Assembly (NCBI RefSeq): GCF_004011695.2 | Contig: NC_082415.1 | Coordinates: 620,001 to 684,000, forward strand | Reading direction: 5' to 3' | DNA: 64,000 nucleotides | Source of the DNA: Ascochyta rabiei | Taxonomy: Eukaryota > Ascomycota > Dothideomycetes > Pleosporales > Didymellaceae | In this document: positions 13,672 to 26,262 of the stretch, in pieces | Numbering within the stretch: the first letter of the stretch is position 1 | Layout: every line of letters starts with the position of its first letter | Made by a program: the position numbers and the translations under genes | The notes under the pieces: model-generated | Told to the model about the DNA's origin: nothing | Seen by the model: only the letters and a program-made list of their open reading frames with translations | Databases searched by the model: none

Positions 13672-16600
13672 AACCTCCCCCCCCTAAGAGCTTAGCCCTA
13701 TTAAGCAAATAAACTAAGTTAAAACCAAACTCTAAACTAATTACTAACCCCCCTTATTACTCCGCTTGTTCCTTTCCCTTACTACCTCCCTGTTTCTGCA
13801 GTCTTATTAAGGCCCTAGTTTCCTAAGTAGGTTATTAACTAGAGTCTCCTAATAGCTTAGGGGTAGGAGAGTCTAGTACGTGTCTTAATAAACCCTAGTC
13901 TAAGGCACTGCCTAATTTGTATGTTATCTAGGTAGTAGCCTCTATTGCTTTAATAGTTAGACTACTAAATAACTTATTAAGAGCACCTCCCTATATATGC
14001 TGTCTGTTCTATAACTCCTATCCTTTCTTATATTCTAGTACTACTCCTTTATTAGTAAAGAAGGATTAATTAGGGATACCTAACTCTTTATTAGCCCTAA
14101 ATCAATGCTTCTTAGACATCTTTACCTACTGCTAATGCCTCTTTACTATAGTAATATTATTATCCCTACTCTTCTAAAGAAACTTTATAAGCTCCTTATT
14201 ATTAAGACTAAAAATACAGAGTATCTCTTGCTAGACTAGGTAAGAGTTGTACTAAGCCTGGTAATAGATAGCTTTAGAAATCTAGGAAGAGAAAGTTAGC
14301 GCTATGTTAGCTAGGAAAGCATAGGGAGCACTACTATACTTATTTAAATAACCTAACAGTAATAATAGTTCTAGTGTAAGCATCTAATAAGAACTAGCAA
14401 TGTCCTTGTATGATTCCATCTCTAGAATCTCTATAGTTTCTCTCTCCTCTGTAACTAGCACGTACTAAGGGAGTATAGTTCTGCGCCTTATTATAGATAG
14501 TCTAGTAGACCTATGTAGCAGTGCTAGGTAGGAGACCCTAACGTCCCTATACTTGTAAGGATACTTCTTCTACTTAGCACCTACTGCGTCTTGTGCTAAC
14601 TTAGGGTAGTTAACTGTATCTACCTACCCCTTAATATAACTATTACGTTGTTTATTCTATTATCTTTCCTCTAAGCTAAGTATTCTAGAACTAAATTGTA
14701 GAAGCCTTCTAGAGTAATAGTGTAGTTATCTGTATCTTTATTATTAAAGGATACTAAGCCCTGTATTATGTCTATTCCTCTACCTAACTCTATAGCGTTA
14801 TAGAGGTTGCAATCTACGTGCTTAAAGAACGTCTAATCTCTAGGCTTAGTGTATTTAGTGTAGTATAGGTAGAAGATTAAGTTAGTTTATTAACAGAGTA
14901 CTTTATAGTAAAGCTAGTACTGCAGATTACCCCTTACTAGCTGTTAGATAACAGAGTAGTACATAATCCTACACTTCTCTAGGTTACTTTTACTATACTT
15001 TATATAAGTATAATAGTTATATATATTAAAGCATTTATCTACTATTTTCTAGAGTTCTAGATTGTTTTAAAACATAAAGGCAAACACAGAGACTATAATA
15101 GTGCCTTTCTAGTTTAGACTGTCTACCTTAGCTTAAAAATGTTAAGATAGGTGCCTAGAGATAAAGTTGTTCTAGTTAAGGTTAAGTACTGTAGTAACTA
15201 GGCGGAATTAATAGGACTATGGACTATCTATTGTGTTTAGTGCACAGAGCTGTTCTTAAAATAGGATCCTAGTTTTTAGGTTACTTCTCTACTTTCTCTA
15301 GCTAGTCTTATTCTTATGTATTAGTATAAGCAGGTTAGATATTATAGTAGTATTAAGAGTGCAGACTAGCAAGCTAAGTTTACTAGCAGTATACTAGGAA
15401 TAAGGAAAGTAAACTTATAACAGGTTAACTATGTAGTAGGTAATTGTTCTTCTACTAGCACCTTCCTCCTTTTAAGTTTCTTCTCTCTTACAGCACTCTT
15501 AGACCTATGTATCTAAGAGCTTTACACGCTCTAGATCCTTAAGGAGCTTCTAGCTAATCTTTATGCAGAGGAGAATAAAGGCAGATTAGCTGTTAGTGCA
15601 TTTGCACTTAGCACTATCCTAGATATTATTTATTACGTCTTTACTAATCTCTGCGTCTTCCTGCATAGACTAAACGTCTAATGTTAATAGGTAGTTAACT
15701 CTAGGGCTTGTAACATCTTAAAATAATCTGAATTCTAATAGCCTAATTAACAATTGTTCCCTAGTTTAATGGTCCTCTGGCACTAAAGTGACGGAGCTGA
15801 ATTACGTTCCCCTAGACTGTTAGTGCTCCTAAATTGCATCTATTGTGCAGCGCTGCTTTCCTGTTTTATTAACACCTAACTTAAAGGCTATCTAGTTAAG
15901 GTTATTAGGTGTTGCAGATAACAGGTTCCTTTAGTGTTCTTGTTTAATACTTTTAATAACATCCTTAGGGAATTTGTTACCTATTAGGAATAGCTTTGTA
16001 TTAGTCTATAGCCTTGTTAGAGTAAGGGATAATCCTCCTAGGGAAACACTTAATTAGCCTGCAGTCCTTATACTTATTACTAGTTTAGTAAGCAACTATA
16101 ACCTAGATAGTAATGCTAAAGGGGCTAGTGTCTAAACTCTATTAAGAATGTACTCTAGCGCTGCTTATATTAGTGTAAGGAAGTTCTTAGAGCTAAATGT
16201 TATAGCATTTAATGCTGCCTATTCCTAAGTAATCCTTTCTTTTAGCAAGTAGGTTGTCCTAACACCTTTTAGGTTAAAGATTAGTGCTAGTAGTTAGGTC
16301 TTCTATAGTGTAAGTGCTTATATCTACTATTAGTATGTTTTTAAAGTTAGGTCCCTAGTTAGGCACACGTCCTACTCTGTTGCTTTTAGCTTTAGTACGC
16401 CTTTACCTAGTGCTTTTGCCTTTACTATAAGTAGGTAGGTCTTGTTATTTAGGTGCGTAACAAAGTTTATTATATCCTACTAGAGCATGTTAAGGGCTTA
16501 GTAGACCGTATTCTAGTTACTTAAGTTACAGAACTTATCCCTCCTCTTTTATAGCATAGATAGGCATTAGTAAATTACTAAGTTAATAAACTTAGTAAGG

Positions 16601-17446
16601 TTGTTAGTGTCTACTTAGTAGATATAGTATATAATTAAGTTAAGTGTTATATACTCTATAGCAGACTATAGGCAGTATAGTATTACTACGTTTACTAGAA
16701 TATTTTTACTATTCTTATTTTTGTAGATGTACTTTATAGCTTATACTATCTCTGTTATCTTTCTCTAGTTATAGTCTGTCGCTAATTAGATTACTAGGTA
16801 TTAACTATTAAAGTTGCTTATGCCTCTGTATTGTGCAACTAGGTTTAGGGTTTACTAGACAATGTCTAATATTAAGTGTATTATAGCTGCTAATTTATTA
16901 AACTTAGTAACTGCTGCACTTATCTAGAAGTTAAGCCTTTCCCTTTTCGCCTGTAGTTCTCCTTAAGTAATCTCTATTACAAACTAGCTAACTATAGATC
17001 CCTCTATGTATAGCATTAGGATATTAGCAACCTTAGTAATGTCCTTACTCTTAATAGCCTTTAAGACTAATAACCACCGCACTACTCCCTCTCCTAGTTC
17101 CAGCTCTTTCTGTGCAATTACCCTTTACTGTAATATTATAAACTTTATATGTAGTTAAGTAGATATAAAGAAGTTATAAGCTAATGTTATAAGGGGGAGA
17201 GTAAGAAGTAACAGGGTTGCTCTGCTTTAAGAGTGTCCTAGGCAGCTGTAGGCCCGCTTTTCTTCTACGCTTTTACTTACTGTTTATAGTTTTTACTTAC
17301 TATTAATAGTTTTACTTGCTTACTTTTACTTGCTATAATTGTTAATTGTTTGTAAACAGTTGTTTTAGGTACAAGCTGTTAGCTTACACCTTTCTCTATA
17401 CTTAGTAAGTGCCTAGACTAAGTTACTTTTACTAGCGTTAAGTTTT

Positions 17447-17493
17447 AGCTAATTAGGAGTTAACTAGTAAGACCTAGTAACTGCTAATTAGCT
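17447..17493. repeat. 47-bp imperfect palindrome, paired with 21877-21923
   Basis: The 18-base arms agctaattaggagttaac and agtaactgctaattagct form a near-perfect hairpin. A 47-base sequence at 21877 matches it at about 42 of 47 positions. Two of the differences are G/C swaps in opposite arms, so the second copy resembles the reverse complement of the first equally well. The pair brackets about 4.4 kb of element B that includes RT and integrase. No known function. Confidence 0.6.
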
Positions 17494-18299
17494 TGTAGCT
17501 TTAGCAGTTAGGATGTTACCCCCCTATCTTTAGCAGTCCGTCCTATAGACTACACTGCTATTCCTTATTATTAGAGTCTAAATCTAATAATTTATTATAT
17601 ATTTTGTATTACAGTCTTTTATGCTGTGTAAGAGGTTAAGGGTAGATTTTAATACTTAGTAAATTACAACTAGCAGGTGTTCTTTCCTTACCTGCTAGAA
17701 TAGGGGTGCTTAAATTCTTAGCAGCCTTACTTTGTCTACCCTGTAAAAACATGTCCTTATAGTTTTAATTCTAGGTATCTTCTCTCTATACCTTTATAAG
17801 TCCCTTCTCTTCTAACTAAATATCCTCTAGTAAACGCTTACAGAACTTCTTTATTCTCTACCCTAGTACTATATGTAGTATACTAGTCCTGTTAAGGTCT
17901 TGAAGCAAATAGGTGCCCCTATCTAGCTGTGTTCTGTTAAGTAATACTTAGTATAGCCTAAGCTACTTCTTTCTTAACGTCTTATCTCTAGACATGTTAA
18001 TTTGTCCCACCAAGTCCTACAGTAGAACTAGGTCTCTAGGGTTAATCTGCTTATGCAGAATTCTGTTATTATTATCCTAATATTCCTTTTTTAACGCTCT
18101 TAGTTAATTAGTTATGCTAACCACATCTTTTAGGAACTAATCCTAGAGATCTAACTATATAGCTCTAATTGCGAGTAGTTAAGCCCTATTCTTAACCTTC
18201 TAGAATAGTAGTGTTTGCTATGTTAGTAGTAACAGCTTAATTAGAAGAACTAGGTTCTAGCTAGTAATAAGTTAATATGCTAAGTATTCTATAGATTAT

Positions 18300-20600
18300 A
18301 TAGAGATCCTGTTAGCTAAGAGTACTGTTAGGAGGTTGTCTACCTATAACCCCTTAAGCTTTATAAGTGCGTTAATAATAGGTTTATGTCTACCCTCTAC
18401 TTTTCCTATTACTTAAGGGTTGTGTGCAGATGCCTATACCCTCTTAATCCTGTAGATTAAAGTAAGCCTCTTAACTACTTTAGTAAAGTATAGTCTGCTA
18501 TTAACTATAAGTCTTCTTATAGTACTCTACCTATAGACAATATCTTTGTATAGGAACTTTGCTACTATTAACAACTTATTATTGTAAAGCGCCCTTACCT
18601 CTATCTACCCACTTAAGTATTCTCTAGCTACAACTAGGTACTAGAAGCCTTTGCTTATTAGCATGTGCATAACGTTAATAGTAACTAACTCCTACAGTAT
18701 ATAGGAGTAGGTACTAGTTAGCATATCCTTTATAATCTTAGTTACTCTAAGTTAGCACTCCTTATACGTAGAGATTTTTCTCTTAACACTCCTATACATG
18801 TTAAGCTAGTAGTATTATTAAGAGACTATAGAGAACACTGCATTTATACCTCTATAACTAATAGTTTAGTAGATGTCCTATATAACTGCAGTTTAGATAT
18901 CTGCATTATTAACTACACGCCTAATAGTAATATTCCTTAATGCTTTTTAGAATAAGTAGCTGTCCCTCTTAAAGAAGTTTATAGCTCTCTTCTTCTAAGC
19001 CCTACACTCTTTCCTACTTAACCTAACTAGGGTCTTTAGGGAGTGTAGAAAAACAGCAATGTCCTCTAATTCCTTAGAGTATTCCTGTCTTAGAATCTAG
19101 GTAGTCCTTATGTTAACCTAGTTACCTAACACCACGTTTGCTATTAGGTTTTTAACAAACTCTTTAACGTTAGATTTAGGTTTATCTAGGTTCTCCTACC
19201 CTTCTAGCTTTAGGTATCTTAATAGTATATCTGTAACTATATTATTCTTTCCTAGTATATAGCGTATTTTAAAGTCCTAGAGTAGAATTGCAGTAAGCCA
19301 CCTGTTTATAACTAAGCCTAGAAGGTCTAACAACAACCTGTTTAGCTAGGTAATTAATATTTAAGTATTAGTCTTAATAATAAAGTGTATACTATATAGC
19401 TACATCCTAAACTTCTTAAGTGCCTAAATAACTGCCTTATATTTAAGCTTTATTAAGTGCTACCTACTTTCTGCCTTAGACTAGACAGTGCTTTTAAATC
19501 TACATAGGTGTTGTTTTCTGTCTAGGCCTATTTGTTTAAGGCATGCTTCTGCGCCTTTATTGCTTACATTAACTAAGAGAAACACTAAACTAGAATTTTT
19601 GTAAGATATTGTTATAAGCGTAGGTACGTTAATAATATACTCCTTTAGGAGAGACATTAAGTTCTATTCTATATTACCCTATTGCTATACTCCGTTATTC
19701 TTTAATAACTAGAATAGTAGCTTTGCTTTTAAGGCGAACAAGGGTATCTAGATACAGTAGTAAACCATAATTCCTACAAACATCTAGACCTCCTTTAGGT
19801 TCTAACACTCTAGCTAATTTGTAATTTTGTTAACTTTCTTTTGTGCTAGATATCGTCCTTCTACTAAAACCTTGTAGCTAACTACCCCTAATTAATTGTG
19901 TCCCTAGTAGCATTTAAGTCCTAACACTGTGCCCCTAGCTCTTTCTACGTCTGTAAGGACCCTGTCTAGTTACTAGATGTGCTTAAGCACATATCGCCTA
20001 ACACTAGGTAAAGCCTCCTTACTATTATAATCTGTCTTTAGGCTACTGCTAGTAACATTATTAAGGAAAGGAAGTGTATCTGGCTAGTGATCCTTAAGAA
20101 TCTTTGTTATAATTCTTTAGAAGACAGCTACTAAGTTAGTAGCCCCTTAAACTAGGGTACATAATTATAAAAGGCTAATTAGCGTTATAACTGCTGTTAT
20201 ATCTCTACTGTCTTTATACAGTATTATCTAGTTATAACTAGAGAAGAAGTCTATAAGTAACATAATCTTATAGCTAGCAAACCTCTTAGAGAACCTGTCT
20301 GTAGTTAGCAGGGTTCCTACATCTTAAACAGAGACCCTGTTTATGTGTTAAGTGTTGTTAATAAACTAAAATATACTATCTTTCTTAGACACTAAATACT
20401 AAAGGTTTCTGTATTAGCTGTTGCATTGCTTAAGTGTTCCCTATTCTAATCTTTTGTTTAACATCTTAACAAGTTCTCCTTCTAGACTTCTTACAATAGG
20501 GAAGGTCTTAACCTGCTAAGCTTTGTGTAGAATTATCCTAATTTAGTATAGAGGAGAAACCTACTTCTAAATATAGCTAGATTTAGAAAAAGTAAAAGCT
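18300..20600 (-). pseudogene. Element B pol remnant (RT to integrase)
   Basis: On the minus strand, RT blocks are clear at about 20057-20270: I-D-F-F-S-S-Y-N, K-D-S-R-D-I-T-A, then G-A-T-N-L-V-A-V-F and the catalytic box F-L-N-N at 20057-20068, followed by L-K-T-D-Y-N. This resembles gypsy elements whose box is FxDD followed by a G-P-K-T-D-Y block. Integrase blocks lie at about 18360-18540: Y-K-D-I-V-Y-R, R-R-L-I-V-N-S, Y-R-I-K-R-V, A-H-N-P and G-K-V-E-G-R-H-K. Both catalytic Asp of the RT box are now Asn. Boundaries are approximate. Gag and protease should lie to the right (about 21-24 kb) but I could not place their motifs. Confidence 0.82.
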
Positions 20601-21876
20601 GTAGCTGCTTCTCTATTTAGGATTATTTCCTTAAAGAGTGCTATCTCTGCTAGGAATAGAGTATTGCCAAACTTCTAATCTTTTATTCTCTAGGGAGTAA
20701 GCCTTTTTCCTCTTAGGAACAGGGCATATCTCCTTTTAAATAAGTAATTAAAAGGCCTAATGTTACGTAGCCTTAAACTAAGTATTAGCTGCTGTTGTTT
20801 ATATGTAACTCTTTTCTAGTCTTTCTAACTAAGTTCTATAGGTTTATTAGGTTGTAGATTATTAACAGGTTAAACCTTTACCCCTACTTGTTTATAAAGT
20901 GTGTTAACTTCTTAGTTTTTAACTATGTTATGCTAACCTCCTGTCCTTAATAATTGTAAGTTTATTTAGGATAGTAAGATAAGGAAGTCCTTATCTGCAT
21001 GTACTTGCCTAGGGTCCCCTCCCTTATAGATCTATTAGAGACTGCTAGCATTATTCTGTGTAAAGATAAAACTACTTAGGCCTTCTAAGATTCCTAAATC
21101 TATAGTTGTACGTAGGAAGTAGTAGTTTACTTCTACTAAGTAACAGAACATTAGTGTTATTAGGTCTTTACTAGTATCAGAACATCCCAGCCTAATTAAG
21201 AAGTTCCCTTAACTTTTCCCTTATCCTGGTTATGCTTAACTAAGGTGGAGTAGTAAGGAGATAGGTCTAATGCAATAAAAGTAGCGTTCCTCCTACTGTT
21301 ATTAGACAAAATGTATTATATAGTTCTTCTAAAAACGTTGTACTATATAGCTAGTCTTGCTAACAAGCTCTATAGCGTTCTAAGGATAACTAATCTTATT
21401 AGGTTCCTTATAAGTCTAAAGTGCGTTAAGGTTATAACTTCTCTAATCTAGACTAGGACATTCTACAACGTTCTAACAAATAGATCTATGCTACTATTAG
21501 CCGTAATAACGCCCTACTCTTTTCCTATTAGGTGTGTTATTTCTTTGCACACTATTCCTAGCGCTTAAGAAGCACTAAACCTTATTAAATTTATCTAAGC
21601 TCTAGTGTTAATTAAGCCACTAACTGTATGTAACCTAATGCAAGCCTAATATATTAGTAAACTTAGTGCACTAGCTTCTCTAACCTAGTAGTTTCTATAG
21701 TTTTAGCTAGCTTATTTAGAGGATCTTTATTGTCCTATGTATTGCTGTATGCTTCTACTTAGTAGCTCCTGTAAGCATTCCTCTCTAATCTAACGTTAAA
21801 GTATTAAGCCCTATTATTCTTAATTACAGGGTAATTTTCGCTAAACTTGGCGCTAGCGCGGACCCTAATAATTTCT

Positions 21877-21923
21877 AGCTAATTAGCAGTTAACTAGTAA
21901 GACCTGTTAACTCCTAATTAGTT
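21877..21923. repeat. 47-bp imperfect palindrome, partner of 17447-17493
   Basis: Same length as, and about 42/47 matching, the copy at 17447. Arms agctaattagcagttaac and gttaactcctaattagtt pair with each other. Confidence 0.6.
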
Positions 21924-24340
21924 AGAACCTCTAGCCCCTAGGATCGCTACGTTAACGCTTCTGCTAACTATTAGGTTAGAGTCTAACTCCTTTATAAGCT
22001 TCTGGAACATTACTTAGATATAACCCTAGGAGACTAAATCTCTAACAGTAATCCCTTATACTTCTTAACAAAGAATTGCAGTTAGAATCTTGTTTTTACA
22101 TTGTTTAAGTAGGTCTGCTATTCTATTGTCTAAGCCAGTTATCAAATGCTTCCTCTTTTGCTAATTTAATAGTAGAATAGTTTCTAATACCCTTTCTTAT
22201 AATAGTAGTTTAATAATAGCATACAGCTAACTGTAAGGTTAACTAGCAAAAGGTATTATTTACTTATTCTCTATTAGCAAAGGGCTTAGCCCTAACAAGT
22301 CTCTAATATCTGCTGCTAACTTATCTCTAGCATTATTATATACTTACTTAACTGTAGCTTATTAAAACATTAAAGGTCTTTCTTTCTTAACTGCAGCTCT
22401 CTAAGCTCTTTCTAGGACAGCATTAACTTAGCGGTCGCGTGCCTTATCTAACCTAGTTACTGCGTTTAAGAAGGAGCTATCTTTAACGTTATATGCCCCT
22501 AGTATAATGTCCCTATTATTAATATAATTAAGACTATAAACTTTGTAATAGTTGTTGTTAAGGATTTAGAAGTTCTAAAAAGAGTGCAATAACTTATAGT
22601 CTAGCTTGTAATCATCTATTATAGTTAGTGCGCTAACACTTCTAATATTCTTTCCCTGTATGTCTAGGCCTAGCCTAGATCTATACATTACCCCTCTAGG
22701 CCTAGAGTCTACTCCTTTAAATAGATTAGGCTTAACTACAGAGGCTAGCTAGTCTAAGACATCCTGTAAAACTTTTAAGTACTCTTAAATCTTCTGTTTT
22801 AACTAATTAAGTTAATAAGTAGGTAGGACAGATCCTTAGATAGGTTTAATTTAATAGTAAGTAGGACTAAAGTAGTATCTGCGTTAACTATCTTAGTTAA
22901 GTTAAAAACTACACTACCTTATGTAGGTAAGTGCTCTATACAATTTGCACTTACAGGCTTAGTAGTTTAGCTCTCTATATATGTTGCAGGAGTTACTGTA
23001 CTCTCTTCCTTAGGAGTAGTTTATTCCTTGTCTTAGGTTAACGTTCCTAGGTGCGTTAGTAATGTAAGAGCCATTGTTCCTTTCCTAGGTAGCACTAACT
23101 CTAGTTGCTTAAGAAATAAAGTAAGCGTAATTAGTAGGAGACTAAAGAATCTCTCTTATCTAATTGTTGGAGTTGATAAGGGTGCTAACCTCTGCTAGGG
23201 ATAACTTCTATCTGCCTATTACCTAGATAAGCTCTTTAACGTCTTTATTAACACTAGGAGGTAGGGGTGTTTTACTCTTACTACCCTAACTAGCTAGTTA
23301 ATCCTTAGCCTAGGTAATAATGGACTTAGCGTTAATTAGCTCCTTAGTGCTGTTTATAAGGCGCTGGGATTCCTTAGCATGTTTATTATCCCTTCTAAGC
23401 ACTAATTCCTTTAAGCCTTAGCGCTGCTTATGTACCCTTTTTATAAAATCATAGATATTATTAAGAATAAATAAAGATTAATTCTTTATGTCTAGCCTGT
23501 TTTACATGTTAAAGAGGACAAGGTCTTTATTAACCTTTAGCAGTCCTAAGAAGAAGTAGTATCCTTCCTTAGAGGTTAGAATTTAATTATTCTTCTAATA
23601 TATATTACTATATACTATAAAGTTAGTATAGTAGTATAATAGTCTAGGGAAGGCTTAAGAGGTTTCTTTAACATAGGCTTTAAGGAACGCTTAATTGCCT
23701 ATGAGTTAGGCAGTGTCCTAGTCTTTCTAGTAATCCTTTATAGCAATCTAAAGCTTAACCTAGTTGTCTAAAGCGTATAGTTTTAGGCGTTTAATAAACC
23801 TCCTACAGTAATTATAGCAGTAGTTAGGGAGGACCCTAACCTTCTGCTTATTACTTAACCCTCTGTTTTCCGCTATACAGTTATAGTTATTAAGGAACTC
23901 TGTAACCTCCTTTCTATTAAAGGATAGTTAGATAGACCTTCCCTTTATTAGAACAACAACCTAACAGCTGTTTCCTATTAGAGAAGACAGTGTCTCTATA
24001 GAGTCTAAAGGGTTGTCTGTAGTAGTGTACATTAATCCTTAGTAGTCTGTTATGTTAAGTAGATAATAGTTTCTTATAATTAAAGTAATCTTAATAGCTC
24101 TGTCTTATTAGAGCAACTTAGTCCCTGTCTTTTATGTTCCTCTTATCCTAAGTCCTAAGGAATAGGGCTAGGCAGGTCCTAAGAAATAGGGCTAAGCGGA
24201 ACTGTACAGATAATATATATAATAAGCATTAGAAATTAGACTAAGATAGTCCCTTAGCTAAGGCTTTTCTAGGTTAACTAGATGCCTACCTTGTTTTAAA
24301 CTTGTTTTTCTTATTTTCTAAATAATAGGTCTGATAGTAA

Positions 24341-24556
24341 CGTCCTAGTCCAGAATTAACAGGATAATTCCTAGGCCGTGCCCTAGCCTTTAGAGTGGCA
24401 GATATTTAGATAATAACGTCCTAGTCCAGAATTAACAGGATAATTCCTAGGCCGTGCCCTAGCCTTTAGAATGGCAGATATTTAGATAATAACGTCCTAG
24501 TCTAGAGTTAACAGGATAATTCCTAAACTATACCCTAGCCTTTAGAGTAGTAGAAT
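24341..24556. repeat. 76-bp tandem repeat, three copies, in the leader of element B
   Basis: The landmark cgtcctagtc recurs at 24341, 24417 and 24493, exactly 76 bases apart. Copies 1 and 2 are almost identical, while copy 3 differs by several C/T and G/A transitions and is incomplete. The array lies just inside the 5' LTR of element B, in the presumed untranslated leader. Confidence 0.88.
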
Positions 24557-24602
24557 TTCAATGTTGCCTGCTATACTGTGCCCCCTAGTTAGGTTACTAT
24601 TT

Positions 24603-24857
24603 TGTTCTAGTATAAGTATTAAAGCATCTTGTTAGTAGGCACATTAGGAAGGATACTTATTATTATTATTGTTAAGGGTTAAGGAGATAGGTGATACAGT
24701 AGTTAAATTCTATAAGTAAGTGTTTCTAGTTGTTGTTGTAGGTGTCCTACCTTAACAGTTCCTGTTAAGGTCTCTTATACCCTTCTGCCGGCCAGATTAC
24801 GTACACTAGCTAAACATCCTAAGTCCTACTAAGGAAGTTACTATGTGCACCGGTACA
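24603..24857 (-). repeat. LTR of element B (right copy, 5' LTR)
   Basis: 255 bp, pairs with 13417-13671. Ends in ggtaca, followed at once by the TSD ctat. Confidence 0.9.
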
Positions 24858-25260
24858 CTATAAATAAGGATATTATCTAGGTACGCAGTAGTATAGTTAC
24901 CTAATATCTCTTAAAGCGCGCTGTTAATGTAGCGCTAGAAGGGCACTAGTGCTCTAGCCAGGCTAAACAGACAGACTAGCTACTTAAAGAGCCTAAAATA
25001 GGTATAGAACGTAGTAAGGTGCTTATCTTCTTCTTTAACACAAATCTAGTAAAATGCTAAACAGACATTAACCTTAGAGAACTAGTAGGCACCCCCTAGT
25101 GTACGCAACGTCTCCTTAATAAGAGGAAGCAGGTACTAGTTAGTAATTATAATGCTATTAAGTGTGTAATAGTCTATGCATAAACACTACCTACTAGAAG
25201 ACTTCTTAACTAGCAGGACTAGGGCCCCTACTAGGGAAGAGGAGGTGTAGATCCACCCCT
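24858..25260 (-). pseudogene. Element D RT remnant, upstream half
   Basis: The minus strand reads the RT start near 25250 (L-V-L-L-V-K-K then C-I-D-Y-Y-x-L-N). It continues to the catalytic box Y-L-D-N at 24872-24883 followed by I-L-I-Y, and stops at the B insertion point. The frame resumes below 13416 with the next RT blocks, which proves B inserted into a gene that was once continuous. The second catalytic Asp is Asn. Confidence 0.87.
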
Positions 25261-26220
25261 TATCTATAAGTGCTAATAATTATTTCTGTAGCTTAAGTAG
25301 CTAGTCCCTTAGCATGTTATACAGGGGGCCCTAGGGTAGAGGCTTCTCCTTTCTAGACTAGTTACGTTATAATTGTATGTAGTAATCTATCTAGCCCCTA
25401 TATAGGGGAAGGCTAGAGGCTTTACTCTTATTAAATAGGTCCTAAAACTAAACTAACTTAGGGGGAAGAGGGTCTACCTCCTCTGCTGTCCCTTACGCTC
25501 CTAGGGATTAAACTAAGAGGATTTTAGTAATGTTGTAGAGGCTTATAGAGATAAACTAGTCTCTAGGCAGGCACTTCTAGAGCCTATTAGCTAGGGTCTT
25601 ATTAAACTTAGTTACTAATAGGAGAGCTACGTAAACGTTTAATATACGCTGTAAGGATTTATAGATAATAAGGTTCCCTACCTTTTATATCCTTAGTGTG
25701 CCCTTTTCTACGTCTAACACTACGCCCTCTTATTAGAGCTAGGGCTTCCCTAAAATAATATCCTAGCTTAGACCTAGCACTACGTAGGCTACAGCCTGTA
25801 AGTGCTACCTGTCTAAGTTGTACCTAAACAGGACTAAACAGGAGATTATAGACTTCCTACTAGTGCCTACTACTTATACTAAGCGTTATAGCAGTACCTT
25901 AATAAAATCTCCTTCTAAGCGCGCAGTAAAGTTATTGCTTACTGTGCTAAAGTATTTACACCCTAAGTCTACTAGCATGTTAGCCTAAATTGCCCTATTA
26001 ATAAATAACAGAATGTAGAATAGGGGCTTGTCTATAGAGTGTCTAATAGCTCCTCTAGTAGCCTATAATGCCCCTGTACTAGTAGTCTCTTCTACTAATA
26101 TACTTCTATAGCGCTCCTAACTTAGACTTATATTAGAAGTAGCTAGTTTCCCCTATATAAACTAGCCTCTTTCTTACCTAAGATTATTACTGCCTGTACT
26201 ATAGTTACTACTGTGTTAGC

Positions 26221-26262
26221 GCAATTCTAGTAAATATGTCCCTCTTTACTGTAACAGGTATA
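26221..26262 (-). pseudogene. Element D gag zinc-knuckle remnant
   Basis: Fourteen minus-strand codons have the CCHC spacing, with the first two Cys now Tyr (TGT/TGC to TAT/TAC), the S-K-E-G-H core kept, a Trp codon turned to TAG and the last Cys kept. All changes are G to A transitions. It marks the gag region upstream of D pol. Confidence 0.65.

Larger units (their letters stand above)
13417..24857 (-). mobile_element. Element B: 11.4-kb gypsy-type LTR retrotransposon inserted in the RT gene of D
   Basis: 255-bp LTRs at 13417-13671 and 24603-24857, each starting TGTTC and ending in CA (CA decayed to TA in the left copy). Flanks are ctat on both sides (13413-13416 and 24858-24861), a 4-bp TSD. 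A run of eight C within a pyrimidine tract just after 13671 is the minus-strand polypurine tract. The minus-strand RT and integrase agree with this direction. At 11.4 kb it is much longer than a simple gypsy element. The surplus lies between the integrase and the 3' LTR (about 13.7-17.9 kb) and toward the 5' side. Confidence 0.9.

Noticed and set aside
17447..21923. A DNA transposon with 47-bp terminal inverted repeats
   Set aside because: The interior encodes the RT and integrase of element B in the right order, and no transposase or TSD is visible at the ends.
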